Shown: in pieces, positions 19,773 through 29,758 of the stretch | Layout: every line of letters starts with the position of its first letter | Position numbering within the stretch: position 1 is the stretch's first letter | From: Rhizobium mesosinicum | GTDB lineage: Bacteria > Pseudomonadota > Alphaproteobacteria > Rhizobiales > Rhizobiaceae | Length of the DNA stretch: 64,000 bases | Assembly: GCF_019511345.1 (NCBI RefSeq) | Contig: NZ_JAEUAK010000002.1 | Coordinates: forward strand, 124,001 to 188,000 | Reading direction: 5' to 3' | The notes under the pieces: model-generated | The model's input: the letters and a program-made list of their open reading frames with translations, nothing else | Databases searched by the model: none | What the model was told of the DNA's origin: nothing | Position numbers and translations under genes: made by a program

Positions 19773-20954
19773 TTACAATGTCTCACCGGCGGCAAAACCG
19801 GACGCCCAGGCCCACTGAAAATTATAGCCGCCGAGCCAGCCGGTCACATCTACGCATTCGCCGATGAAATAGAGACCAGAAACGGACTTGGCCTGCATGC
19901 TGCGGGAATCGAGACCCACCGTGTCGATGCCGCCGAGCGTGACTTCCGCCGTACGATACCCCTCCGAACCAGACGGCCTGACGGACCAGTTCTGTACGGA
20001 ATCGGCAAGTTTGGTCAGCAGCTTGTCGGAGAGGTCGGCCATGTTGCCGCTGACACCCTCGCGTTCGACGATATATTGCGCTAAGCGCTTCGGCAGGATT
20101 TCACCAAGCGCCGTCTGTGCGGACTGGCGCCCATTTGCTTGTTTCGCCTTCTTCAGATGCGCGGCGATATCGACGTCCGGCTCGATATCGATGGTGATAG
20201 CATCACCTTCCCGCCAGTAGGAGGAAATCTGCAGGATGGCGGGGCCGCTGAGACCGCGGTGGGTGAAGAGTAGGGCTTCGCGAAAGGAGGTCTTTCCGTG
20301 GCTGATCTCGGCCGGCGCGGAAATGCCTGACAGGGGCGCGATGCTTTCAAGCAGGATCGGGTCGAGCGTCACGGGCACGAGGCCGGGACGCGTTTCGGTG
20401 AGAGCAAGGCCGAACTGCTCGGCAATGCGATAGGCGAAGCCCGTCGCGCCCATCTTGGGAATGGATCTTCCGCCGGTTGCGATGACGAGCGAGGAAGCTT
20501 CGAAGAGGCCTTCCGATGTGGAGACGCGGAAGCCGCTTTCGGTCTTCTCCACGCTTGAGATTTCGATGCCGAGATGCCAGGCGGCACCCGCCGCGCGCAT
20601 CTCGTCGAGAAGCATGAAGATGATCTCCTTGGCGCTGTTATCGCAGAAAAGCTGGCCGAGCGTCTTTTCATGCCAGGCGATCCCATGACGGTCGACCATG
20701 GCAACGAAATCCGCCGGCGTGAAACGGGCAAGCGCCGATTTGCAGAAATGCGGATTTGCAGAGAGGAAGTTTTTCGGGCCGGCATTGACGTTGGTGAAAT
20801 TGCAGCGGCCGCCGCCGGAAATGCGGATCTTCTCCCCTGGAGCGCGGGCATGGTCGAGCACGGTGACCGAGCGGCCGCGCTGACCGGCGCGGATAGCGCA
20901 CATCATGCCCGCGGCACCCGCCCCGATGACGATCACATCGCTCTTGCGCTGCAA
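19773..20954 (-). CDS. HI0933/YhiN-family flavoprotein (NAD(P)/FAD-dependent oxidoreductase)
   Basis: This 393-residue protein binds FAD. The N-terminal dinucleotide motif VIGAGAAGMMCAIRAG and the family hallmark KIRISGGGRCNFTN (about residues 42-55) are present. The second FAD contact VIATGGRSIPKMGATG is near residue 155, and the C-terminal YFIGECVDVTGWLGGYNFQW closes the flavin site. Family members are flavoproteins of poorly known function, some related to BaiN. The gene is transcribed alone, divergent from the puuA-like gene with 129 bp between them. No substrate can be assigned. Confidence 0.88.
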   Translation of the reverse strand: MQRKSDVIVIGAGAAGMMCAIRAGQRGRSVTVLDHARAPGEKIRISGGGRCNFTNVNAGPKNFLSANPHFCKSALARFTPADFVAMVDRHGIAWHEKTLGQLFCDNSAKEIIFMLLDEMRAAGAAWHLGIEISSVEKTESGFRVSTSEGLFEASSLVIATGGRSIPKMGATGFAYRIAEQFGLALTETRPGLVPVTLDPILLESIAPLSGISAPAEISHGKTSFREALLFTHRGLSGPAILQISSYWREGDAITIDIEPDVDIAAHLKKAKQANGRQSAQTALGEILPKRLAQYIVEREGVSGNMADLSDKLLTKLADSVQNWSVRPSGSEGYRTAEVTLGGIDTVGLDSRSMQAKSVSGLYFIGECVDVTGWLGGYNFQWAWASGFAAGETL

Positions 20955-21083
20955 AATCCGTTTTCCCTGCTGAAATCGCGTCTTCTTTTTCCATCAAAGC
21001 GCCGATGTCAACGCCTTCCACCCCCTCGCCAATTGGCAAACTCTGGTTATGATGGCGTTACGATCAACACAGACCGGTGTGCC

Positions 21084-22520
21084 ATGTCCCCAAAAAAGAC
21101 GACGCTGAAGCCTGCCAGAAACGTACCCGCCTCGAAGAAATCCCCTCCTGATCCCGGATCTCTGCGCGGTGTTGCGAACTGGAAGGAAGCGGCGCAGTGG
21201 CTGAGGGCACGCGGTATCGAAGACATCGAATGCATCACGCCGGACCTTGCCGGCGTGCCGCGGGGCAAGATGATGCCGTCCTCCAAGTTCACCTCCAACA
21301 CATCGCTCGCACTGCCTTCGGCGATCTACCGCCACACGATATCAGGCGAATATCCCGAGGAGACCGAAAGCTTCCGCTACGAGCCGCGCGACAGCGACTT
21401 GAAACTGGTGCCCGACCTTTCCACCCTGTCCGTGGTTCCCTGGGAAACCGACCCGACCGCGCAGGTCATCTGCGACATCGTCAATTCCGACGGACAGGAA
21501 GTTCCCTACACGCCGCGCAATGTATTGAAGCGCATTCTCAACCTCTATGCCGAGCGCGGCTGGAAGCCGATCGTGGCGCCGGAAATCGAATTCTACCTGG
21601 TGGCCACGAATGACGATCCGGACTATCCGCTGCACCCGCCCAAGGGACGTTCGGGTCGTTCGATTCTCGGCGGCCAAGGTTATTCGATCGCCGGCATCAA
21701 CGAGTTCGACGAACTGATAGACGACATCTACCACTTCTCGGAAAAGCAGGGCCTTGAGATCGATACGCTGATCCACGAGGAAGGGCCGGCGCAGCTCGAA
21801 ATCAACCTCCGTCACGGCAATCCGATCGAACTTGCCGACCAGGTGTTTCTCTTCAAGCGCACGATCCGCGAGGCGGCGCTGAAGCACGATATCTACGCTA
21901 CCTTCATGGCAAAGCCGATGCAGGGCCAGCCGGGTTCGGCAATGCATATCCACCAGTCCGTGGTGGACATCAATACCGGCAAGAACGTCTTCTCCAACAA
22001 TGACGGTTCTGCCTCGAAGGAATTCTTCCACTTCATCGGCGGCATGCAGAAATACGTGCCGAGTGCGCTTGCGATGCTGGCACCCTATGTGAACTCCTAT
22101 CGACGTCTGCAGCCGGACATGTCCTGCCCGGTCAACAATGCCTGGGGTTACGACAACCGCACGACGGCCTTCCGCGTGCCGGTCTCCGATCCGCAGGCCC
22201 GGCGCGTGGAAAACCGCCTGCCGAGCTCGGATGCCAATCCCTATCTTGCGCTCGCCGCCTCGCTTGCATCCGGTCTGCTCGGGATCGTGAAGGAAATCGA
22301 GCCCACGGCTCCGACCGAGGATTCGGCCAATGAGGGCTCGATCGACTTGCCGCGTGGGCTTCTGGAAGCCGTGGCACTGCTCGAAGACGAACCGGCCTTC
22401 GAGGAAGTCTTCGGCAAGGAGTTCATCGGACTCTATGCCGGCGTGAAGCGGGGCGAGTTCGAGACCTTCATGCAGGTGATCAGTCCCTGGGAGCGGGAAT
22501 TCCTCCTTCTGAACGTGTGA
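21084..22520 (+). CDS. puuA: Glutamine synthetase family protein, probable gamma-glutamylputrescine synthetase (PuuA-like)
   Basis: This enzyme probably joins glutamate to putrescine (or another amine) with ATP, the first step of the Puu route. The ATG at 21084 gives 478 residues with the basic start MSPKKTTLKPARN. A longer in-frame reading extends back into the divergent gene and is rejected. Glutamine synthetase motifs are present: APEIEFYLV, EGPAQLEINLRHGNP, GSAMHIHQS and VNNAWGYDNRTTAFRVP, with a terminal PWEREFLLLNV. The FAD-dependent amine oxidase gene follows after 9 bp. Substrate choice is inferred from this pairing and from the PotFGHI importer in the same window. Other gamma-glutamyl-amine ligases are possible. 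Confidence 0.78.
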   Translation: MSPKKTTLKPARNVPASKKSPPDPGSLRGVANWKEAAQWLRARGIEDIECITPDLAGVPRGKMMPSSKFTSNTSLALPSAIYRHTISGEYPEETESFRYEPRDSDLKLVPDLSTLSVVPWETDPTAQVICDIVNSDGQEVPYTPRNVLKRILNLYAERGWKPIVAPEIEFYLVATNDDPDYPLHPPKGRSGRSILGGQGYSIAGINEFDELIDDIYHFSEKQGLEIDTLIHEEGPAQLEINLRHGNPIELADQVFLFKRTIREAALKHDIYATFMAKPMQGQPGSAMHIHQSVVDINTGKNVFSNNDGSASKEFFHFIGGMQKYVPSALAMLAPYVNSYRRLQPDMSCPVNNAWGYDNRTTAFRVPVSDPQARRVENRLPSSDANPYLALAASLASGLLGIVKEIEPTAPTEDSANEGSIDLPRGLLEAVALLEDEPAFEEVFGKEFIGLYAGVKRGEFETFMQVISPWEREFLLLNV

Positions 22521-22529
22521 GGGCGTGCC

Positions 22530-23825
22530 ATGACGAAAGAGACATGGCAAAGCCCCATCGCGCCGGGAGTTTCCTGGTATCAGGCAACAGTCGGAGAGCG
22601 GCCGGATTATCCGGCGCTCGACGGCTCCAGGCAATGCGACGTCGCCATCATCGGCGGCGGCTATACGGGCCTTCAGGCCGCCTATAATCTTGCCAGGGCT
22701 GGCGTTTCGGTGACCCTAGTCGAGGGCAGCAGGCTCGGCGACGGCGCCTCGGGGCGCAATGGCGGCCAGCTCGGCACCGGCCAGCGCTGGTGGCCGGAAG
22801 AGATGGAAGAGAAGATCGGCTATGAGCGCTCCAAGGCGCTCTTCGATCTTGCCGAAGATGCCAAGCGGCACCTCATGGATTTTGCGACCGAGCACCAGAT
22901 CGATATGGATTATGTGCCCGGCCAGCTCAACGTTGCGCACAAGGAAAGCTATAAGCGGTACTATTACGAGAATGCCGAGATCGCAGCTTTCCGCTACGAC
23001 TATCCGCACATGCGCTTCATGGACCGCGAGGAAACGCAGGAGCGGCTCGGCTCCAGGCGTTTCTATTGTGGCGTTCGCGATACCGGCACCGGCCATGTCC
23101 ATCCGCTGAAGCTGCTGATTGGCCTTGGCAAGGTGGCGGCTAATGCCGGGGCCGATATTTTCGAAATGACCAAGGCGAAGTCGATCGAAGAGCGCAGCGG
23201 CAGGGTGCTGATCGAGACCGAACGCGGCACAATCACCACCAACCGGGCGCTGATTGCCTGTAATGGACATATCGGCAATCTGGAGCCGATCACGGCAAGC
23301 CATGTGATGCCGATCCGCTCCTTCATTGGCGCGACAGTACCGCTCGACCGGTTCCCTGATGTAATACCGGGCGGCGAGGCGGTGGCGGATTCGCGTTTCG
23401 TCGTGCGCTATTTCCGCAAAATGAAGGACGGACGGCTGCTCTTCGGCGGACGCGAGGCCTATACGGCCGACAATCCGCGTGACATCTCGCAGCATATCCG
23501 CCGGCAGATCGCCGAAATCTATCCGGCATTGAAAGATATCGAGATCACTCATGCCTGGGGCGGATCAGTCGGCATCACCATGCCGCGCCAACCCTTCGTG
23601 CGCGAGGTGATGCCCGGCGTCACGTCGATCGGCGGTTATTCCGGCCACGGCGTCATGCTGTCAAATTACTGTGGCAAGCTTTACGCAGAAATGGTGCTGG
23701 GAAAATCGGCCGACCTCGATCTCTTCAGGGCGCTCGAAATTCCTGCCTTTCCGGGCGGCGCGCGCATGCGGGCGCCGCTGCTTTTCCTTGCCTTGTCGTG
23801 GTTTGCTCTCCGCGACAAGTTTTAG
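22530..23825 (+). CDS. puuB: FAD-dependent amine oxidase, probable gamma-glutamylputrescine oxidase (PuuB-like)
   Basis: This 431-residue member of the D-amino-acid oxidase (DAO) fold family probably oxidises the gamma-glutamyl-amine made by the upstream enzyme to the aldehyde, releasing hydrogen peroxide. The FAD motif VAIIGGGYTGLQAAYNLARAG is at about residues 33-53, followed by GDGASGRNGGQLGTG, typical of PuuB/OrdL. The C-terminal SIGGYSGHGVMLSNYCGKL binds the flavin. It starts 9 bp after the synthetase stop. The remaining Puu enzymes (aldehyde dehydrogenase, gamma-glutamyl-GABA hydrolase) are not in the window. Confidence 0.82.
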   Translation: MTKETWQSPIAPGVSWYQATVGERPDYPALDGSRQCDVAIIGGGYTGLQAAYNLARAGVSVTLVEGSRLGDGASGRNGGQLGTGQRWWPEEMEEKIGYERSKALFDLAEDAKRHLMDFATEHQIDMDYVPGQLNVAHKESYKRYYYENAEIAAFRYDYPHMRFMDREETQERLGSRRFYCGVRDTGTGHVHPLKLLIGLGKVAANAGADIFEMTKAKSIEERSGRVLIETERGTITTNRALIACNGHIGNLEPITASHVMPIRSFIGATVPLDRFPDVIPGGEAVADSRFVVRYFRKMKDGRLLFGGREAYTADNPRDISQHIRRQIAEIYPALKDIEITHAWGGSVGITMPRQPFVREVMPGVTSIGGYSGHGVMLSNYCGKLYAEMVLGKSADLDLFRALEIPAFPGGARMRAPLLFLALSWFALRDKF

Positions 23826-23960
23826 TTCGATTGCGGATTTCCTCTGCGGGCAATTCGCTCTAAAACCGATGTCCGACAGATTCATTGCACCGCACACTGG
23901 CTTTTTTAAATCGATTAGATTAAAACGGCCACCAACCAAGCCTGATTGAGAGACAAGCTC

Positions 23961-25436
23961 ATGAGCAGCCAGATCATTCCCGTTGAGCCTTTTGATTACG
24001 TCGTCTTTGGCGGCAGCGGCGACCTTGCCGAGCGCAAACTTCTGCCCGCGTTGTATCACCGCCAGATCGAGGGCCAGTTCTCGGAACCGACCCGCATCAT
24101 AGGCGCATCGCGCAGCCCGCTGTCACATGAGGAATACCGCAAATTCGCCAAGGATGCCCTGAAGGAGCACCTGAAAAAGGGCGAATATGACGAAGCGGAA
24201 GTCGAAAAATTCTGCTCGCGTCTGTTCTATGTTTCCGTCGACGCCCGCACGGACTCCGGCTGGGATCAGATGAAGAAGCTGCTCGACGAAGGCAAGGACC
24301 GCGTTCGCGCCTTCTATCTCGCCGTCGCTCCCGCTATCTTCGGCGACATCTCGCAGAAGATCCATGAGCACAAGCTGATCACCAAGTCGACCCGTATCGT
24401 CGTCGAAAAGCCGATCGGCCGCGACCTTGCTTCGGCCCTGCAGCTCAACGACAATATCGGCCGTGTCTTCAAGGAAGAGCAGATCTTCCGCATCGATCAC
24501 TATCTCGGCAAGGAAACGGTGCAGAACCTGATGGCGCTGCGCTTTGCCAACGCGCTCTATGAGCCGTTGTGGAACGCCAACTATATCGACCACGTGCAGA
24601 TCACCGTTGCCGAATCCGTCGGCCTTGAAGGCCGCGCCGGTTATTACGACACGGCCGGCGCGCTACGCGATATGGTGCAGAACCACATCCTGCAGCTCCT
24701 CTGCCTGACCGCGATGGAAGTGCCCTCCTCCATGGATTCGGAAGCCGTCCGCGACGAAAAGCTTAAAGTTCTGCGGGCCCTGAAGCCCATCAACGCCTCC
24801 AATGTCGAGCAGGCCACTGTTCGCGGCCAGTACCGCGCCGGCGCCTCCGGCAGCGGCCCGGTCAAGGGCTACCTGGAAGAGCTCGAAGGCGGCGTTTCCA
24901 ATACGGAGACCTTCGTCGCCATCAAGGCCGAGATCAACAACTGGCGCTGGGCGGGCGTTCCCTTCTACATCCGCACCGGCAAGCGCCTGGCCGGTCGCAT
25001 GTCGGAAATCGTCATCACCTTCAAGCCGATCCCGCATGCAATCTTCGATCAGGCGGCCGGTCGCATCAGCCAAAACCAGCTGATCATCCGCCTGCAGCCG
25101 GATGAGGGCGTCAAACAGTCGCTGATGATCAAGGATCCGGGTCCTGGCGGCATGCGCCTGCGCAACGTCTCCCTGGACATGAGCTTCGCGCAGGCCTTCA
25201 ATGTCCGCAATCCGGACGCCTACGAACGTCTGCTGATGGACGTCATCCGCTCCAACCAGACGCTGTTCATGCGCCGCGACGAAGTCGAAGCCGCATGGCA
25301 GTGGGTCGATCCGATCCTCAAGGGTTGGGAATCCACCGGCCAGCAGGTACAGGGCTACACGGCCGGCACCTGGGGTCCGAGCCAGGCCATCGCGCTGATC
25401 GAACGCGACGGCCGCACCTGGCACGACGACATCTAA
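23961..25436 (+). CDS. zwf: Glucose-6-phosphate 1-dehydrogenase
   Basis: This enzyme oxidises glucose-6-phosphate to 6-phosphogluconolactone with NADP+, the entry to the Entner-Doudoroff and pentose phosphate routes. The ATG at 23961 (MSSQIIPVEPFD) gives 491 residues, the usual length in rhizobia; an in-frame TTG five codons upstream is less likely. The coenzyme loop FGGSGDLAERKLLPALY, the catalytic signature RIDHYLGKETVQN and VEKPIGRDL are intact. It is the first gene of zwf-pgl-edd, with 18 bp to pgl. No HexR-type site could be identified upstream. Confidence 0.96.
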   Translation: MSSQIIPVEPFDYVVFGGSGDLAERKLLPALYHRQIEGQFSEPTRIIGASRSPLSHEEYRKFAKDALKEHLKKGEYDEAEVEKFCSRLFYVSVDARTDSGWDQMKKLLDEGKDRVRAFYLAVAPAIFGDISQKIHEHKLITKSTRIVVEKPIGRDLASALQLNDNIGRVFKEEQIFRIDHYLGKETVQNLMALRFANALYEPLWNANYIDHVQITVAESVGLEGRAGYYDTAGALRDMVQNHILQLLCLTAMEVPSSMDSEAVRDEKLKVLRALKPINASNVEQATVRGQYRAGASGSGPVKGYLEELEGGVSNTETFVAIKAEINNWRWAGVPFYIRTGKRLAGRMSEIVITFKPIPHAIFDQAAGRISQNQLIIRLQPDEGVKQSLMIKDPGPGGMRLRNVSLDMSFAQAFNVRNPDAYERLLMDVIRSNQTLFMRRDEVEAAWQWVDPILKGWESTGQQVQGYTAGTWGPSQAIALIERDGRTWHDDI

Positions 25437-25454
25437 GTCCGAGGGTTCGAAGAT

Positions 25455-26153
25455 ATGGCATCGACACTGCATTCCTTCGCTAACGCCGCCGAACTTGCCG
25501 CCAACCTTGCAGACAAGGTTTCAGGCGCACTTTCGGCAGCTATCGCAGCCCGCGGAGAGGCGAGCATCGCCGTTTCGGGCGGCTCTACGCCGAAAGCCTT
25601 CTTCCAGGCGCTTTCGACGCGCGATATCGACTGGACCAAGGTGACGATCACACTCGTCGACGAACGTTTCGTTCCCGCCGACAATCCGCGCTCGAACCAC
25701 CTGCTGGTCGATGGCAATCTTCTTCAGAACAAGGCGAAGGCGGCGCGTTTCGTGCCGCTTTACCAGCCGGCGGCTTCCGTCGAGGAGGCTGCGAAACTTG
25801 CAACGGCAAAGAGCGCGGAGATCGGCATCCCCTTCGATGTCGTCATCCTCGGCATGGGCGGCGATGGCCACACAGCCTCGTTCTTCCCGGGCGGCAACAA
25901 TTTGAGCGTCGCGCTCGACGCTCAAACCCCGCGCGGCATCATCACCATGGATGCGGAAGGGGCCGGCGAGCCGCGCCTGACCTTCACCTTCTCCGCTCTT
26001 CAGGATGCCAAACTGCTTATTCTCCACATTGAGGGCGAAGGCAAAAAAGACGTTCTCGCCAAGGCAGAAGGGAACGGTGACGAGGCAGAGATGCCGATCC
26101 GCGCCATTCTGCGCCGGGCCACTTCCCCGGTCGAGATCTACTGGGCTCCCTGA
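25455..26153 (+). CDS. pgl: 6-phosphogluconolactonase
   Basis: This enzyme hydrolyses 6-phosphogluconolactone to 6-phosphogluconate. The 232-residue protein has the DevB/SOL pattern: [12 protein letters not shown] near residue 40, [12 protein letters not shown] near residue 60, and [17 protein letters not shown] near residue 135. It lies between zwf (18 bp) and edd (64 bp), so the three form the upper Entner-Doudoroff operon. Confidence 0.95.
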   Translation: MASTLHSFANAAELAANLADKVSGALSAAIAARGEASIAVSGGSTPKAFFQALSTRDIDWTKVTITLVDERFVPADNPRSNHLLVDGNLLQNKAKAARFVPLYQPAASVEEAAKLATAKSAEIGIPFDVVILGMGGDGHTASFFPGGNNLSVALDAQTPRGIITMDAEGAGEPRLTFTFSALQDAKLLILHIEGEGKKDVLAKAEGNGDEAEMPIRAILRRATSPVEIYWAP

Positions 26154-26217
26154 TACGGCCCGTGAGGCCGCCGGAGCCGGCGAACAGAGACGAACAAGAA
26201 CAAGGCAGGGATTTTCC

Positions 26218-28044
<1,827 letters not shown>

Positions 28045-28066
28045 CATTCCACCATCGATAGAAAGA

Positions 28067-28094
28067 AAAACCGCGGCTGAGACCGCGGTTTTTT
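28067..28094 (+). terminator. Terminator after zwf-pgl-edd
   Basis: AAAACCGCGG and CCGCGGTTTT form a perfect 10-bp stem around CTGAGA, followed by two more T residues (TTTTTT in all). It lies 22 bp after the edd stop. Because A-runs precede the stem, it can also work for the convergent gene at 28119. Confidence 0.9.
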
Positions 28095-28118
28095 CGTATC
28101 CGGTGAAACGCGAGACTG

Positions 28119-28532
28119 TTACGCGCGGATATCGAGGACGTAATCCTTGTGAGCCGGGTGCGTGCTATAGACGAAGATCTTGTTCAGCTCCTTCTGCGTC
28201 AGCAGGCGCAGGAAGCGGACTTCGATCGTGTTGTTGGGGAAGGTCTTCATCAGCAGGCAGCCCACCTTGGTGATGCGGGCATCCGGAATATCCAGGTAGA
28301 ACTGCTTCGGCAGCGTATACTGCGTGAGGATCGCGAGGATCGCGCTGCTCATCGAGATACGGACGATATCGCAGCGGCGCGAGGCGGCATGCATGACGCC
28401 CTTTTCCGTATATTCGATGCGCGCGGCGTTCATCGTGTCTTCCATCTTGAACCGCGATTCGCGGTCGTACATGAAAGATTCTTCCTTCGCCAGGAAGTGC
28501 GATTTTGGAGGTGTTGGATTCGATGCGGCCAT
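28119..28532 (-). CDS. PilZ-like small protein
   Basis: This 137-residue soluble protein resembles a degenerate PilZ domain, the fold that often binds cyclic di-GMP. The strands CDIVRISMSSAILAIL, QFYLDIPDARITKVGC and NTIEVRFLRLL match the PilZ beta-barrel layout. The canonical RxxxR and D/NxSxxG ligand motifs are not clearly intact: there is RISMSSA and no clear N-terminal RxxxR. Ligand binding is therefore doubtful. A later start at the ATG of MYDRESRF is also possible. It stands alone between edd (convergent) and aglK. Confidence 0.5.
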   Translation of the reverse strand: MAASNPTPPKSHFLAKEESFMYDRESRFKMEDTMNAARIEYTEKGVMHAASRRCDIVRISMSSAILAILTQYTLPKQFYLDIPDARITKVGCLLMKTFPNNTIEVRFLRLLTQKELNKIFVYSTHPAHKDYVLDIRA

Positions 28533-28646
28533 GGCCTTAGTCCCCTCAGTCTTGGTGAGAAAAGGCTAGCACTGCATGTTTAACAGAAAGTGAGAATCCT
28601 CCCCCTCCGCAGCCTCAAGAAGAAGGATTCCACCAAAAATGGATGG

Positions 28647-29738
28647 TCATTTTCTGTAGGTATGACCGGCGGCATCGAAGAGGTGCAGTTTCTGCCGATC
28701 GGCAACAAAATGCATCTTCTGGCCGCGCTTCACGTCGTAGATTCCGGGCAGTTTGACGATGATCGGCTCACCCTGGACCAAACCTTCAATATAGAGAAGC
28801 GTCACTTCGCCGAGCGCCTCGACGATCGAGACTTCGCCCTCGAACAGGTAATCTTCGCTGGGATCGGCAATGCGCAGATCTTCGGGGCGAACGCCGAAGC
28901 TTGCCTGTTTGCCCTTCTCCGAAGCTGCAGTGGCGATATTGAGCGTCACCGACTTGCCCCCGGTCAGTGTCACAGTCGTGTTCTCACCGGCCTCTGTGAT
29001 TGTCGCGGGGATAACGTTCATAGCTGGAGAACCGATGAACTTGGCAACGAACAGGTTTGCAGGGCGCTCGTAAAGTTCCAGCGGCGCACCGACCTGCTCG
29101 ATATTGCCGGCAGAGAGAACGACGATGCGGTCCGCCAGCGTCATCGCCTCGACCTGGTCATGCGTGACGTAGATCATCGTCGTATCGGCCATCTGCTCGT
29201 TCAGACGGGCGATCTCGATGCGGGTTGCAACGCGCAGTGCTGCATCGAGGTTGGAGAGCGGCTCGTCGAAGAGAAAGACCTTCGGGTTACGGCAGATGGC
29301 GCGGCCGATCGCCACGCGCTGACGCTGGCCGCCCGAGAGCGCCTTCGGCAGGCGATCGAGATATTTTGTCAATTGCAGGCTGTCTGCTGCTGCCCGCACG
29401 CGGCGATCGATCTCCTGCTTGCTTTCACCGGCGATCTTCATCCCGAATGCCATGTTGTCGAAAACGGTCATATGCGGGTAGAGCGCATAGGACTGGAATA
29501 CCATGGCGATGCCGCGCTTCGACGGCGGCACGTCATTGACGAGCATGCCGTCGATATACATCTCCCCGCCGGTGATGTTTTCCAGGCCGGCTATCATTCG
29601 CAGAAGCGTAGACTTGCCGCAGCCGGAGGGGCCGACGAAAACGATGAATTCGCCCTGGTTGATCTCCAGGTCGATGCCGTGGAGCACGTCCACGGAGCCA
29701 TAGGATTTGCGGATATCCTTAAGCGTCAGTCCAGTCAT
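28647..29738 (-). CDS. aglK: Alpha-glucoside ABC transporter ATP-binding protein AglK
   Basis: This is the MalK-type ATPase that powers alpha-glucoside (sucrose, maltose, trehalose) uptake with AglEFG. The 363-residue protein has Walker A (VGPSGCGKST) near residue 36, the signature ALSGGQRQRVAIGRAI, Walker B (VFLFDEPLSNLD), the switch histidine in YVTHDQVEAM, and a C-terminal TOBE-type domain (SFGVRPEDLRIA). It is the last gene of aglEFGAK, 20 bp after aglA. The order matches S. meliloti agl. MsmK/UgpC-like ATPases look alike; context decides. Confidence 0.92.
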   Translation of the reverse strand: MTGLTLKDIRKSYGSVDVLHGIDLEINQGEFIVFVGPSGCGKSTLLRMIAGLENITGGEMYIDGMLVNDVPPSKRGIAMVFQSYALYPHMTVFDNMAFGMKIAGESKQEIDRRVRAAADSLQLTKYLDRLPKALSGGQRQRVAIGRAICRNPKVFLFDEPLSNLDAALRVATRIEIARLNEQMADTTMIYVTHDQVEAMTLADRIVVLSAGNIEQVGAPLELYERPANLFVAKFIGSPAMNVIPATITEAGENTTVTLTGGKSVTLNIATAASEKGKQASFGVRPEDLRIADPSEDYLFEGEVSIVEALGEVTLLYIEGLVQGEPIIVKLPGIYDVKRGQKMHFVADRQKLHLFDAAGHTYRK

Positions 29739-29758
29739 TTCCTCTCCCCTCCTGATCC

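Noticed and set aside
20574..21083. N-terminal extension of the PuuA-like protein
   Set aside because: The extra 170 codons run antisense through the start of the flavoprotein gene, have no family match, and the ATG at 21084 gives the expected glutamine-synthetase-family length.
23946..23960. TTG start for zwf
   Set aside because: The ATG at 23961 gives the usual rhizobial Zwf N-terminus and length.
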